A stretch of 64,000 nt of DNA from Rostratula benghalensis (GCA_013399305.1 VXAI01000194.1:698245-762244), one strand, 5' to 3'; shown: positions 49,076 through 63,112, counted from the stretch's first letter. Made by a program: numbers and translations. Notes: generated from the letters alone by a model not told the origin.

Positions 49076-52000
49076 TAGATCAAATGGAAGTTCTGGACCT
49101 GCTAAAGAACTTCTTATGTAAGGCTCTCTCTATGTCATATTAGAGGTCACAATAATGTCTTTTATTCATGATTAGTAACCTATTTCTGGACATTTAGATA
49201 TTACAAGACAAAACAATGACATGGGTTAAATTTCCAAAGAGTCACTTGGGATTTACCTGTTGAGGCCGATATGAATCACATTGCAAGGTCCAAAAAAGCA
49301 GGTTTCCAGAAGTAGAAAAAATCCGACGTCATGCCTGGCCAGCAAAAAAAAAATTCTTGAAAAAAAAAAAAAACCAAACAAAAAAAAGCAGTCCACTCTA
49401 TGCTTCACCCATCAGGAACTGTTAGTCATCGGCGATGGGGCTGCTGAGAGGGTAAATGCCATTGCCTCAACACTGCTCTTCACACAACGGGAATCTTCCC
49501 CCAGAGCGTCACTGACAGCAGATCTCCCGAACCTGAAGGGGTGAGAAATGGGGAGTTTTTGAAAAGGAAAGAAAGAAACACACCATTATGAGAGCCTGGA
49601 AATCTAGGGGATCCTCCAAGCTGTATCTGGAATAGACAGCGCACAAAATACACAATTGTCCTTTGTCCAAAAGTAACGACAGAGATGAAGAAGGCAATAA
49701 AATGTAAAAACTTGCCCACAAAGAAGCTCGCCATCATAAGAAAAGCCCGTCAGGCAACACAGACAACCTCATTAATAAGCGTGAATGCCACCCCGCTGCA
49801 GAGGACAGGACCTCTGGAGACCACCCAACCTGGCCCCTGCCTGTCACTTGTCACTTTGCTACCCGGCACAGGTCGCCCAGGTCCATGGCCAGGATGAACC
49901 TCTCTGCTCACCATGCTGGGGGGGTGGGGAGAAAAAGAGTGTTTGCTTACAAGCCTCTGCTTTACTGCAGAAACGCAATTCTGCCGTCCTGCTGAGCGTT
50001 TCTCGTGAAGGTGCTGATTTTAGAAGTTTGTGGGAGGTGGGGTAAAAGTGCAAGAATGGCTTTTGAGTAACACACTTCCCTTCCTGAAACGATCTTCTTG
50101 GCAAACGTGAGAGCTGTTTCCTAAAGGTTTAGAAATTTACACCCACATCCCCCGGACACTCTTTAGGAAAAGGTGCTTTATTCATTCATGCAACCGCTCC
50201 GTAGTACTGCGGAGTCAGTGCATTTCCACGGCAGTAAGCAAGAGTGAGTCAGAGCGAAACTGCGCCGTCAAGATCTCTGACACGGCAAAGGAAACACAGG
50301 TAAACACAGCCCAGTGGCATCCGTGCGCAGGCCACAGTTTCCTTTGTGGAATGGACACTTCTGGCTTACGCTGGTACCAAATGAAAAGACAGGCCGGGTT
50401 CCAAAACAGGGAGGAGGGAATTGCACAAGAGCGAGAACCCGCTCTGCGCGCCCCGGCTGTCAAACTGCAATGACTTCATGGGCACCCACAGACTGCCCAA
50501 AATAAGAGAAGTTTGGAAAGGGGGGCCCAGCTCCCCGGCGCGGAGGAAGGGGGGGTCCCGATGCCGTGCTGCTGACAGCACAGGAGATTCATGAGTGCCC
50601 AGAGCCCCCTTGCTTCACATCCCACAAAAAAATACCAGCTGAGGATGAGAGGGATCCCACACACACAGCAAGGGACCCAATTTGCAGAGGGGGCTGCATC
50701 CTTCAGCTGAGGGAGCGGGATGAGCTCGGGGCTTTGCTCCAGGGGCACAGCATGGCACCCACTGGCCTTACCACAACAGTTCTGGTGCCCCGATGAAAAT
50801 TAAGCAGCCATCCAGGTCTTGGCAGCGAAGCTTTATCGACCCGTGGCAGATTCGAGTCAATCCAAAATCAGCAAAAAACCCCATCTCCCAGGGTGGGAGC
50901 CCAAGGGGGAAAACGGAGAGAGGTGGGAAAGGGTTGAGTTCAAAACCACTCTGTCTCATCTGAGCCATCTGCTGCTGCTGGCTCTTCTCCTTTCTCATGG
51001 CTCCCGCCGGCCATCGAGGGAGAAACCACACGGCTGTGTCTGAGCAGGGGAAGAAAAACGGGTCACCAAAGATGTGACACAGACTGTGATTCAGATAAGT
51101 AGTGTGCCTGCAGTGATTCAGCGGGAGCGGGCTTCCTCAGCCAGCCTCTGGAAGAGGCACCACCACCACCACAAGCAAAAGGAATCAGAAAAGAAAATCC
51201 CACATTGTCTCCATCTCAAACTCTTCAGTTTCATCCCCTTTACCCTTACTCATAACTATGTACATCAAACATTCCACCCTTTTGCTCCTAAAACCAATAA
51301 TAACAAAATAATATCAATATATAGTAACAAACTATACTTTTCCAGCATTTTTTCCAACAGATTCCTTCACAGAGGCTTGCAAATTAAACTTAAAAGATCA
51401 GTGCAGTGACGGAAATGAGACTTGAAGTGATTTGTCCCAAGCGATGCATCGGAAGCAGGCTGGGAATAACGGGCTATTTCAAAATAACATCGGAGTTTTC
51501 CAAGAAAACCCTCTGATTTCAGAAAGGCCAAACTCATCTCCACTTTCTCTTTCTTGGATAACAAATTCCGAGCTCCCCAGTGAAATCTTTATCACAAGGA
51601 AGCAGGGGTGTGTGCACTAATAGATACAGAAAGAGAATGTGAAAGAAAGGGAAGCGGAAAAGAAGGGAGATGTCAAAGGAGTTATCTTCAGCTCCGAAAT
51701 GGTAATTTTATCAGAGCTGGGACAATAAGTCTGAGTGACCAGAGTACACCCCGTTCTCAGAGCCACCACTGGGTTGCCCAGATGGGGCTCGTGTTCATTT
51801 CTAAGAAACGAAACAGGATTAAAGAGCCAGAAAGACGAATATTCATGACCTGTTTACGCAGTTCAATACCAGCACCGCTGTTAGAGCAGCGGCTCCCTCT
51901 CCCGTGGGCACAGCCCCTCGGCTGTGGGCGAGCAGGGGGGCAGCCGTGCCCCTGCCCACAGGGATGGAGCATCACCACATCCCAGCCTGGCCTGGGATCC

Positions 52001-52613
52001 TCTGCTGCAGGGATGGGAGCACAGCCTTTGAGCTTGCTGAAAGCAGGGAAAATCAAAATTGACATCCATCTCGTCAGACATATGCTTTAAGAGAAAAAAA
52101 TATATATTAAAAATTAAGATTATTATGTGCATTTACAGTATAACATTAGAATGCCAAAGGAGGTGACAGTGTATTTGTGCAGTTTCATTGAAGGCAATGC
52201 TGTTGAGTTGGGTATGGTGCTGGAGATCCTAAGTGCAGGTTTGAATGGAAGCTTAAATATAGAAACACATTTTTTTTCCCCTAACAATAGGCCATTCAGC
52301 TAAAAATAAAAAAAGTATCTGTGAGAATGCAGAAGTAAACCTAACACAGCACCTTTTCTTCTTCGCATTATATCTGAAGCTTTCCTCCTTAGCCACATTT
52401 AAATTTACAAGAAGCAAGCAATGAAAAAAAAAAAAAATTGCAGAGTCTAAGCACAAAAGATTTGATGGGGTGTGAGGAGAGGAGGGGGGTCAAGAGAACA
52501 GGAAACCCAAGTTGACGGGAAACCCAAGTGACATTTGGGTTTAATGAATGACTTAAAACCCCAATATTGCTCGCCAGGAAATGGGGAGAGGAAATTGAGT
52601 GATGTTTTGAGAG

Positions 52614-52620
52614 TATAAAT
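52614..52620 (+). promoter_or_regulatory. TATA box of IL10
   Basis: TATAAAT lies 97 bases upstream of the IL10 start codon, which gives a predicted start site near 52,645 and a 5'UTR of about 70 bases without an upstream ATG. IL10 promoters in mammals also have a TATA box at comparable spacing. Confidence 0.6.
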
Positions 52621-52716
52621 TAGGGGCTCCATCAAGGTGAAGGCTGCAGATTGGCTTTTTTTACCCTCCTGTGAAATTGAGCTGGACCGAAGGGAGAGCA
52701 TCTCCTTTCCCACAGG

Positions 52717-55700
52717 ATGCAAACCTGCCCAGCCCTGCTCCTGCTGCTGCTGGCCACCGGTGCCCTGCTCGCCCGCTGCTCGCCCACCGACTCCTCCTGC
52801 CACTACTTCTCCCAGTTCCTGTCTGCCAGTCTCAGGGAGCTGAGGAGCAAGTTTGGGGAAATTAAGGATTATTTTGTAAGTATAACCCCCTCACCCCACC
52901 CTGCTATAGCCTCTCCTCCTTCCCCTGCTGCTGCTGCCTGTGCAAAGTTCAGTGATTTGGATGAGGGAGAAGAGCTTCCTCCCGGCAGAAAGGATTTGGT
53001 CGCGTATTGCGCTATGGGCTGACGGGGGCGAGCAAGAAAAGTTCAGTTTCACTGCTCGCTGGGAGCCAAGAGGCAGGGTTTTTTCTTCCTAGTTTTAGTT
53101 ACAGTGAGCTCAGGAGATTTCATAATGAACCTTTGCGAACCTCCCCGGGGCAGACCTCTCCCGAAGCGCTGCAGAGCGAACTGTGCACAGAATTATTAGG
53201 AAGGAAATAGCCCCTTCTTAGGGGCAACGAGGTCCAGCCTCGCTGAAGTTGATGCTAGATGAAAAGGGAAATCTTTTGCTACAGACTTTTTCTTTGCCAG
53301 AACCACAAAAGCCTGATCATGGTGTTTTATGACTGGAGAAAAGCTGCAGCAGCCAGCCCTTGCTTTGCATCGTGGCAAAGGGGGGCATCGGGGCTGCCGG
53401 GGAAGCAGCAAGAGATACTCAGAGCACTTATCACGCCATCAGCACTGGTTGGGGTGGCTGCTCACACCTGCATTACCATTTTAATTTATCTCAGTCACTT
53501 TTAGCAACAAAAACACGATAACTCTCCAGGCTGAATCTCAAGCTAATGTCAAGGCTTGCATTTGTGATCGAATGAACACAGGCAAGACTTTAGATTTAAA
53601 GCCTGCTGTAAATCTCCCAGTTAGCACTGGGTTCTTTCCCTCTCAGGATAGCTCTGCAGTGCCTTGGTGCCCCAGGGCGACGCTCTGGGTGGTGCCAAGC
53701 CCACCCCGCTGCCGCTCCGGGGTCTTCCAGAGCTGATGGTACAACTGAGGCACCACGAGAACAAACACCCTCAGCAGATCCCCTTTCCCCCGGTGACCGG
53801 AGACTCAGAGAGATCAAACCCGAGGGGATCAGCACCCCCTGGGCAGCCCGGCTCTGGGGGTACCCCTCTCCCGGGGGCTGCCATCACTTCCATGCCTCTG
53901 CAGGGAGCGGTGTGGTTTGAGGCAGCTCTTGCATCCCCACCCTCGGCAGCTGCGCCGGCGGGAGGAGTTTCACCTTAACGGCATCGGGGGCACTGAAGTT
54001 TGCCATTGCTTTTTCTTGCTGTTGTCACCTGCACTGCAAGGTTACGGACCAAAGGCTGGGTGATGCCTGCCTCGGGTGTCACCGCGCTACGCGCGCAGGG
54101 GGTGCCGGGTGCTCTTTGCCCTCCGTTCGGGGACATCATAACTGCAAAGAATGAAAAGGATCCCGTGGTAGGGGAAAGGGAAAAAAAGCACCAACCGCCC
54201 GTCTAAGTGAAGCTCACACTTCCATTCTGTCCTTCTAACAGCAATCCAAAGACGACGAACTCAGCATCCAGTTGCTCAGCTCCGACCTGCTGGATGAATT
54301 CAAGGTAGGTATATATATATATTTTTTTTTTATATTCCTCATCTAAGTCCCTTTATCCTTCTTCGTCCGTCGGTCGGTGTTTTGTAAGAGAGGAAGCAGA
54401 TTATAAATCGGGGCATTTCCTAACGCCGCGCGAGGACAGCGCTCCAGCTGAGTGGCAACACGTGTGTCTGCGGCCGGGCTGACGCCTGGGGTGTTGTCCC
54501 CCGCCCCCTGCAGCCGCAGTGTGTGGTACTTAATGTGCTGTGAGCACTCTGACCACCACTGCCATTTGGGTTTTGAAAAACACCCACACGCAGCCCTGCC
54601 GGTGGCCGTCCCCAACGCGGTTACCTCCTCTCGCCCCAGGGGACCTTCGGCTGCCAGTCGGTGTCAGAGATGATGAAGTTCTACACCGAGGAGGTCCTGC
54701 CCAGAGCCCGGGGGACCAGCACGCACCACCAGCAGAGCATGGACGACCTGGGCAACCTGCTGCTGAGCCTGAAGGAGATGATGAAGCGCTGTGTGAGTGG
54801 GGTTCAGCATCACGGGGCAGGGGGATGAAACCATTGCCGTGGTGAGGCAGAGCAGCAGCAGGGTTGGGAGCGAGCACTGGGTCCCCCCAGGAGCACGGGT
54901 GTTGGGATGGCGCAGAGGAGCAAGGCTCCGGGCGGGCAGACCCCATAAGGATTGGGTTTCTCCTAACCCTGGCTCTACAGGCATTTATCAGTTAAAAACT
55001 GATGGTTCAGAGGCTAAATTCTGTTTATTCACAGCCTCTCCCGATAAGGTCTGGCTGAAGAGATAAGGGGAGGGTGGGGGCTCCATCCCTTACCTGGGTG
55101 ATGGAGCAGCGATGATACCTCCTGGAACCACTCCTGGTGTGGCTGTGACCCTGCAGCCATGGGCTGCACCAGCAGGGACAAACCCAGCATCGAGGGACAG
55201 GGGGCTGGGAAGGGGCTCGGGGTCTGTGCTCAGGTCCTGCTGCACTTGTCGTTGGTTTACGATGCAAATCACCCACTGCCACCACCCCACAGAGCCCCAC
55301 AGTTGGGGAGGGGGGGGAGAGAGCCACCGCCGTGCAGCCCGGGGAAGGAAACCCCTGTGGTTGAAGCTGTTGCTCTTGTCCCCTTGCAGCACAGATTCTT
55401 CATGTGCGAGAAGAGGAGCAAAACCATAAAGCACATCAAGGAGACGTTTGAAAAGGTGAGGTCCCCGCTCGCGTGGCTGCGCTGGGGTTGGGAGGAACCC
55501 GCCGTCCCCGGGTGGTGGATTTTACTGCTGGCTGCACCTTAGGAGAGAGAATACAGTAAAAAAAAAGATCGATGCTCAGAGGAGCAGTCAGTGGGTTCCC
55601 TGCTGGGGTTTGGGCAGAGAAAGTGGAGGCGTTGGTGGAAGGAGAATGTGCCTAGGGATTGCACATCACCCTCAGCCGCCACGCTCGGGCTTAAACGGAC

Positions 55701-55810
55701 TTGGCTTTCACCTGCAGATGAACGAGAACGGAATCTACAAGGCCATGGGAGAGTTCGACATCTTCATCAACTACATCGAAGAGTACTTGCTGATGAAGAG
55801 AAAGAAGTGA
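52717..55810 (+). CDS. IL10: Interleukin-10
   Basis: Homodimeric anti-inflammatory class II cytokine acting through IL-10R and STAT3. Five exons, all phase 0: 52717-52875, 54242-54304, 54640-54792, 55390-55455, 55718-55810, giving 177 residues. The order of features is a leucine-rich signal peptide ([15 protein letters not shown]), [15 protein letters not shown], a short exon 2 with DLLDEFK, exon 3 with [21 protein letters not shown], exon 4 with [11 protein letters not shown], and the highly conserved [19 protein letters not shown] at the end. The overall match to chicken IL-10 is clear, and length and exon structure are those of the family. An extra insertion (SPTDSSC) follows the signal peptide compared with what I recall for chicken. 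Transcribed in the same direction as PIGR and opposite to the IL-20-type gene. Confidence 0.98.
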
Positions 55811-57640
55811 AAACGCCCAGGGATCTACATCTTTCACACAAAATCCTGCTATTTTTTTTTTCGGAAATCACTTGCGGCTGGAAGAGCACACGATCGATTA
55901 AGTTATCTTAGGGTCCAAGTCAAGAATTACATTTCAGCAACTTCAAGTTTAGTATTGTATTTAGAACTTATTTTTTTAACAACTGAAGTTGATATTTATT
56001 ACTTTTAATACCTCAGTGTTTATGTTTACAATATGTTTTGAAGGAAAGCATGATGAGCTTTAAAATATTATTTATTGTTCAATATTTTAATACTGTTTAT
56101 GATGATGCTATTTTATTCATAGCTTTGAAACACCCAGAGCAGCGTTTCTCTGGGGAGCAGAGTTTATCCCAAGTGAAATTTCACTGAGTTTGATCACCCT
56201 ATCTGGAGAAATTCCAGCTCAGATCTCAGCAAAGTTTAATCTTAAGCAAACGAGTGCTCTCCTCCTGTTCTATCCCTCTGTTTCTTTATGCAATCCAATG
56301 TTTTTATGCATAACCTCACTGCCTCTGGTTCTGCGGTCAGAATTAGACACTGAAATATTCAAAATTATTCCATGGCCTTGCATTGAGCAAAATAACCATA
56401 AATGTAACAGAGGGCTTATTTCCCCGCCCCCCTCCCCCCACCACCCTTGTGCACAGAGAGCAATGTGGAGGAGGAAGAAGGGGAGGAGAAGGAGGAGGAG
56501 GAGGTGTTCTCCTATGATCATGCCACAGCAATAGATCTGTTCTCCCCACCTCTAGCCTATGGATTAGCCCAGATGGAAAAAAAAAAAAAAAAAAAAAAGA
56601 AATAGTAGTAGGAATTAAATGTGTGGTTCTAATAGAACTTGACTTTACTGTTGCTAACGGCTGGCTCCCAGACTTGCTGGGTCGGCCACTCTGCACTTTC
56701 AAAAGTTAATCTTACTATTTTCCAGTCTTTGATTGGGTTTTACTCACTGTTTTGTTGTGGTTTGTGTTTTTTCCTTTTTTTTTTTTCTTTTGTAAGTTCG
56801 AGAATATTTAATTAACCACCATTTTAAGGTGGCTTGGGTAATTTGCATTCAAATTCATAAAGCTGCACGCAGCGCTGACAACATTCAGGGTTGTGTTATT
56901 TCTAATCCCGCTCATGGGGGGCTGGGGGGGCACAGTGAGAGGGGCTTCAGTGCCCCCAAGAGCGACTGATTTTGGGACTCCCTTCTCCCTGCCCAGCTTC
57001 TCGTGTGCCCCTGTGGGCACCACAGGATGCTGAGCCAGAGGAAAATGCTGGAATGAGCCAGAGGCATTTGCTTCTAATATTTAGAAGCATCGGGGCACCG
57101 ATACGAAGAAACACCTTCAGTTGGCTGTTTGCTTTGTAAGTTACCACTGAAGAGAGGCCATTTGTACTTGATTTACTCTATTTGGACATTTATGGTGACA
57201 GAAGGGCATTCCCCCTGGCAGCCTGCCCGCTCGGGAGCTGCTGATCCCAGCCCAAGGGCAGCCCCAAGCAGGAATGTGGGTCCTCCTTCTGCTGGAAAGG
57301 AGGAGGTCAGGGCAGGAGCCAAAGGCTGTAAAACTTAATTTCAGCTTCTTACCAGGACATGTTAAGCTCCTGTTGAGCCAACTCTCTCTGTACTTGTTTT
57401 TCCACCAAATGCCTTGACTTCAGTGCTGCGGGAGACTCCAGGATGGCCCCAGACCTTCAGCAAGAGCCAAGAGCACCCGTGGCTCCATTCTGGGGGGGTT
57501 CATGCTGGCAGGGACACACACACAGACATTGGCTGCAGCTTCTGGCACTGTGTGAACTTTTGTGTGTTTATCTGTATGAAAGGAAATCTTTTATTTTTGC
57601 TAATAAAACCCCTTTAATGAATAAAGCCTCTGTTCTGTTC
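55811..57640 (+). other. IL10 3'UTR with AU-rich elements
   Basis: ATTTA pentamers occur at 55959-55963, 55994-55998 and 56070-56074 within a strongly A/T-rich stretch (about 55,920-56,120), typical of unstable cytokine mRNAs. Two AATAAA signals at 57602-57607 and 57620-57625 are the first clear ones downstream. An A-run at about 56,577-56,598 and a purine-rich GGA tract at about 56,468-56,505 lie between. The true end could be earlier through a variant signal. Confidence 0.5.
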
Positions 57641-59834
57641 TTGCAAGTTGTTAACAGGGCTGTAAATCAGCAGCAGCGCGTAGATGCTGTGCCCGGTGTC
57701 ACCATGTCACCCTGCTGGGGAAGAACTCAGAGGGCACAGATCCAGGCGAGGAGCTGCACCGAGGGCACTTTGTGTGCATTAAGGGAAGTGAGAAGACCTG
57801 AGATTTAAAAGCGAATTTGTGACAAAATTTGTTGGAACAAAATACCTGCCAGGGGTTTCTTACAGTGGAGAGACAAACACTGGCCCCCAGGGTACTCCAT
57901 GAGTCACTCCAGCCTCTAACTCCAGCAAGTGTTTCAGCCATTGCCCTTTTCAGAGCAGCATTTACAGCTAAATAACGTTCACATACCCAAACGGCATCGA
58001 TAATCAGCCTGGCTTAACATCCCTGCTCTCCCTTGCCCTGACTCACAGGAGACAGCGCTACTGCCCCTGTTAATCTACTGAGATGCTTTGAACATCACGT
58101 TTTCTCTCAGTCAGGATGAGCCCTTGATCCTAGATGAGATAGCAGATACCAGCTAAAAGCTAGACTAATGCAAATCAACAACAGAACTGTTTGCTTTTTC
58201 TCAGGCTGGGGATTATGCATCCATACGCACGGATCGAGATGCGGGGCGGCTGAACCCAGAACTAAACCAAGCAGGCAGCCACACAGGAATTTTTAACTCC
58301 ATTAGAAATAAACCCAGAATTCAGCCATCTTAACCAATTCCAAACTCCAGCTCATGCCACCAGCCCCGGGGTGGCCACTGGCTGGTGCTCTCCTGGCCAC
58401 CTTTCTGTTTCACTTTCGAGCCTCTTTCATTTTCACCGCTCTGAGCCCTGTGCTGGCAAGTCCAGCAGACTCCTGGCATTTATTGGCACTTGGGGTTTCT
58501 TTCCTCACTGCATTAGGAACAAAAGTATTCTCAGTTAATACAACAGTTACTAAGTCAGTTTCTGCCCAGGTTTCAGCTTGGTGTTGGTCAGTGAAAATGA
58601 TGAATCTGCCCATGAGACTGTGCTCCCAGTACAACCTGCACTGAACACTGCCTGAAGCTTCACCCCAGGCAGGTCTGCTCAGTATGCTCCCCAACCCCTC
58701 AGCACATATTTTCATCCCTTTTCTATACCTTCCATGGGGAGGTAGGAAGCAGCTTGAGACAGGACCTTCGTGATTGAAACTGGTGCCTGGGCTCTGCCCT
58801 GCAGGGAGAAAAGGGCAGTGTCAGCTCAGCTGTGGTGAGTTTTTCAGTAAAGCTCAGTCACTCTGGTTAAAGTAACCACAGAAAGGAAGCAGAAGGGATG
58901 CCTCTTGCTGTACAGAGAAGGAAGGTTTCCAGTTACCTGATACTACAGGAGTCGTTCGATTCCGAAGAAAATATAGGCAGAGCAAGTCAGCAGTATGGAT
59001 GGGACGGCTGCTGGCTCATCAGCGTGGGAGAGGAGCTGGCACAGGAGGCAAAAGACAGCTCTGCTTCTCCAAAACTGGGTTGGAAAACTGGAGGGACTGG
59101 GGAAAGGTGCTGCAGGGCTCCAGTCTGGGATGCGGGTTCACTGGAAGGGGAGGGGAACAGGAGCCAGGGGACATTTGGTGCTGTATCACCATGCAAGGTA
59201 CAGCCAAAGAAGTCTGTGCCATTTGTCACCAAAAACATAAGGATGTTTGCATCATGATGCAGACCTGGTGGGCAGAAGCACACAAACATACCTCTGACTA
59301 AACACAAGTATCCTCTCCAAGAATCTATAGGAAGGGAAACCCCAGTAGAAGCCATCTGGGCAACCAAGGGCAGCACCTACCATGGAGAAATGACATTTCC
59401 AGTGAAGGAGCAACCACCATGATTCATTTCTGGCCATATCCCCAAGCAGACTTTTTCCCCTGGCCAGATCAGCCCTGTCCACAACTGCTTCTTACTGCCA
59501 GGACACACTGCTTGGAAAAGAAAGGGGGGAAAAGAAAACACCCAAAAGGCAGCCTGCAGAGTGGAGAGACCCAAGGCACCATTACAAGTCATCCATGTGA
59601 CTCATGACACCTACCTCAAACCCAAATCACAGCCCCAGCATCCCCCAGCTCCTGGCATCTCACCAGGCTGTGCCCTGGCTTGACGCCCACTGCACGTCTC
59701 CAGTGTGGGCAGCAGCTCTGCAGACCCCCTTTGTGTCCCCATGTCAACTAACATGTGCCAAAACCATCGGTGTTTGGGGGGGACAAAACACCAGCAAAAC
59801 ACCATGACAACAAAAAGGACTCGGTCCTGTTAGA

Positions 59835-60262
59835 GAGGAACCAGAGGAGGCCACGGAGATGCTGGAAGGGCTGGAGCCCCTCCGCTATGAGGATAAGCTG
59901 AGAGAGTTGGGAGGGTTCAGCCTGGAGAAGAGAAGGGTCTGGGGAGACCCTCCACTCCCTAAAAGGAAAAGCAGGGGAGGGATTCTTGATGAGGGAGGGG
60001 AACCCAAAGATGATGGGAAAGGGTTTGACAGTGAAAGGGGAGATTGAGGTGAGGTCTAGAGAAGAACTTCTTTGGGGTGAGGGTGGTGAGAGCCTGGCCC
60101 AGGTTGCCCAGAGAAGCTGTGGCTGCCCCATCCCTGGAGGGGTTCAAGGCCAGGTTGGAGGGGGCTTGGAGCAACCTGGTGTGGTGGGAGGTGTCCCTGC
60201 CCAGGGCAGGGGGTGGCACTGGATGAGCTTTCCTTCCAATCCAAAGCATTCCATGATTCTAC
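59835..60262 (+). mobile_element. CR1 LINE fragment, about 430 bases
   Basis: Plus-strand copy with 'gaaccagaggaggccacgg', 'ctggagcccctccgctatgag', 'ggttcagcctggagaagag', 'gtgagagcctggcccagg' and 'ccatgattcta'. It is truncated at the 5' end. Confidence 0.95.
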
Positions 60263-63039
60263 CTTTTACTACTAGTGATTTCACTGCAGCACGATCTCTA
60301 TGCACGCTGTCAAAGCCGGCTGAAGCAGCAGTGGGTGAGCTGAGCTGAGGACTGGAGCTCTGGGCTGGGGCTCAATCCTGCCTCTGCTGTGCTGCATCCC
60401 ACCAGGGCCAGGCAAGCTGCAGGACAAGACTCCAGGGAGAGCATCCCCCCCTGCGAAACAGGACAGGGCTCCCCTGAACAGCTCTTCTGTGTGCAACTTT
60501 CTGCTTCTCCTGCAACCCCAAAAGCTGCTGCAGGGGGAGGCTGCATGCCCTGGCATGGTGCATATCCCCCATCACTTAGTGCTGATGAAGTTCCTGCCAA
60601 TCTCAGTGTCGGTCTGGGTCTTACAGTAACAGCACATGACTGTCACATACATCAGAGATGGTGGTTTTCTGTTTTGTTTGTTTGTTGGTTTTGGGTTTTT
60701 TGATCCCACAGAAGCAAATGGTTTCCTTGCTAGGTATCTCCTTCTTGAGAGCTCAGCCCACTGCCTCATCAGCAGCCCCAGTACCAGGAGCCCGAGTCAC
60801 TCATCCGGCCCTGGCTGCTCCTGATGAGCTTCTCACTGGGCCCAATGCTGCCCCTCAACTGGGCACTGCCACTGCTGCAAAGGTTCCCCTCTGGTGCAGG
60901 CTGGCACATTTTGGGGTTAAAAAAATAATAATTAAAAAAATACAATTAAGTATTAAACCCTAAAGGAAAAGAATTGCGGGTTTGGTGTAAAAACAGAAGA
61001 GGAGGATTATCAGAGCTTCAGTTACCAAGGGGCGATAGCACCACTCCAGGAGAGAAGAGCATCCCTATCAGGCCAGAAACAAACCCACCAGGAATGGCAT
61101 GGCCAATCCAGCCCATCATAATGCAGCCAACACTTCATAAAAATCCCATTTTCTGCTCCCCAGGCAAGCCCCATCCACCGGTGCCACTGGCACTGCTGCC
61201 TTCATATGGCAATGCCAAGGACCAACTGCCTGATTTTCATTTTCCCCTTTAGAAAGTCCACCCCGTGCTCACTCAACAGAAGCCCCATCTGTGGTTGAAG
61301 CCACAGGTTTTCCAACAGCCCAGTGTGGGGCAGCGAGACCCGAGTGGGCCCCGTGGCACAGGATGGGTGGATGGGGACAAGCCCCTGCAGCCAGCGAAGT
61401 CCAGGCTTGCCTAACCACAGCAGAGGGGTTTTCATGGTGACAACGGCTCAGCCACGGCAGATGAATCACTGCCAGCAAGCACCAGAGTAGGCTTGTTGGT
61501 GATCACCCCCACCGGCCAGAGACTTGGATTTTGCAAGGTGCCCCCACCTTTCCTCCCTCCCTCCCCATCCGAGAAAATCCCAGGAAGATGCAAGACCCAG
61601 CCAAGGAAAAAGAGAGGACGCCCAGGGTTGGCACAGGGAAAATAAGTTCGTGGTTTCACAAGTGCTTGAGTTGAATCGCAGCAGTTGGTGCCCGAGCGTG
61701 GACAAAGTGCCTGAGGACGCCAGAAGAGCATCAGCTGCTCCCTGGGATGTAAGCAAGGTCCCCTGCAAATGGGGAACATGCCAAGAGCGGCAACACACAA
61801 AAGCCTCTGCTGTCTGAAGGAGCAGTTTCTTCTGCTTTTCCCCTTTTCTCTTTAGAAACTTTCCTGAAAGCATGTACTTGCTGTCAAGAAAGCCATTAAA
61901 CTTCTTAGTTAACTCCTGTTGGCCAACAAGGACGTGGAGGGCAGATGAGCTGGTGGAAGTGAAGGCAGCAGAGCAGACACAGATATCTCCTCTCGTGGGC
62001 TGGGTGTGAGGAGCAAAACCCCACTGGCCTCTTTCCTGTAACAGGAAAAAAAAGTCTCTCTTGGCAGGAGAAAGATGAGCACCTTCTCCAGGACCCCTCA
62101 GCCTCCCAGGGTGCCATGAAGACCAGGGACACAACTTTCAGTGCTACCAGAGACCTTAAGCCCTAAATGGACAAAATAAAAACAAGTAAACTCTGTTTTA
62201 ACTCTTTTTAAGTTGTATCAGCTTTCAGAACTTCCCTGATTTCAGTTGTGGTTATAGTTAACACTTGTTATTTAATTTTAACTTGCCCTACCACACGGCC
62301 CCACGCGGCTCGTGCCTCTCTGTGCCCTAGATTTTAGCAGCACGTGACTGAAATCAGGGCTTTTGTCGTGAAAGAGGCCAGGTGGAACAGCAAAAGCAGG
62401 GCAGCATGCCCCGGTGGTACCCAAGGGGAGAGGGGGAAGCAGGCATGGCGCCAGCAGGGTGCCACTTTCTTATCTCAGGTGTGCCGGGGTGGCAAGAGCC
62501 TGACTGATACCGGCTGCAGGAGGGCACGGGACTACCAAAGCCAGGAGTGTGATGCTGCTCATCACAGCCACACTTTCGATGCTGGGGGGCCCGGTTCTGG
62601 GAAGGGCTCAACTCCATCTCCCAGGGCCAGCAACCCACGGACCCACCAGGGCACTTCCAGAGGGCAGGACACCAGCCCCGAGCATCCCTTCGAGCCCCAG
62701 GACCTGGCACGTCCCACCCCTCCGCCTGAAGCTCCACTTCCAGTATTTCAGCAAGTGAAATCTAAGCCTGACACCTATTCATCTCTGCCCTGGCTTTCCC
62801 AGCAGCTCCAGCTGCCTCATAGCGAGAGGCGTGCAGGGCTCATGCACGTTCTGCCCCACAGCCTGGGGTCTGGCACAGGGGCTGCCCCACTCTGGGCATT
62901 GCCAGGAGCCTTTTTGGTCTCAGCATCAGAGGGTGGGCAGGGGGGGGCTCCCACAGGGACCACAGGTGAGGCTGCTGAGCAGGGTCTCTTGTTTGCCAGG
63001 AGCACAGACAGTGGCTCAGTGTGCGCTGGCAGCGTTGGT

Positions 63040-63112
63040 CGTAGAATGGTTTGGGCTGGAAGGGACCTTAAAGACCATCTCATTCCAACCCCAACGCCTC
63101 CCACACAGGACA
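63040..63112 (-). mobile_element. CR1 LINE 3' end fragment
   Basis: Minus-strand terminus: 'gtagaatggtttgggctgg', 'aagggaccttaaagacc' and 'cattccaacc'. It lies inside the longest open frame of the region, which argues against that frame being a gene. Confidence 0.85.

Larger units (their letters stand above)
37370..52600. other. 15 kb spacer between the IL-20-type gene and IL10, no gene seen
   Basis: Mammals have IL24 and IL19 among the genes of this neighbourhood. I searched by eye for other helical-cytokine exons (KISS.ANSFL, GELDILL and CC patterns) and found none. The stretch has CR1 copies, a 54-bp tandem repeat, a C-run near 38,186, a T-run near 42,840-42,860 and A-runs near 42,055-42,071, 48,001 and 49,345-49,372. 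ORFs up to about 250 codons are overlapping, GC-driven frames. Confidence 0.5.
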
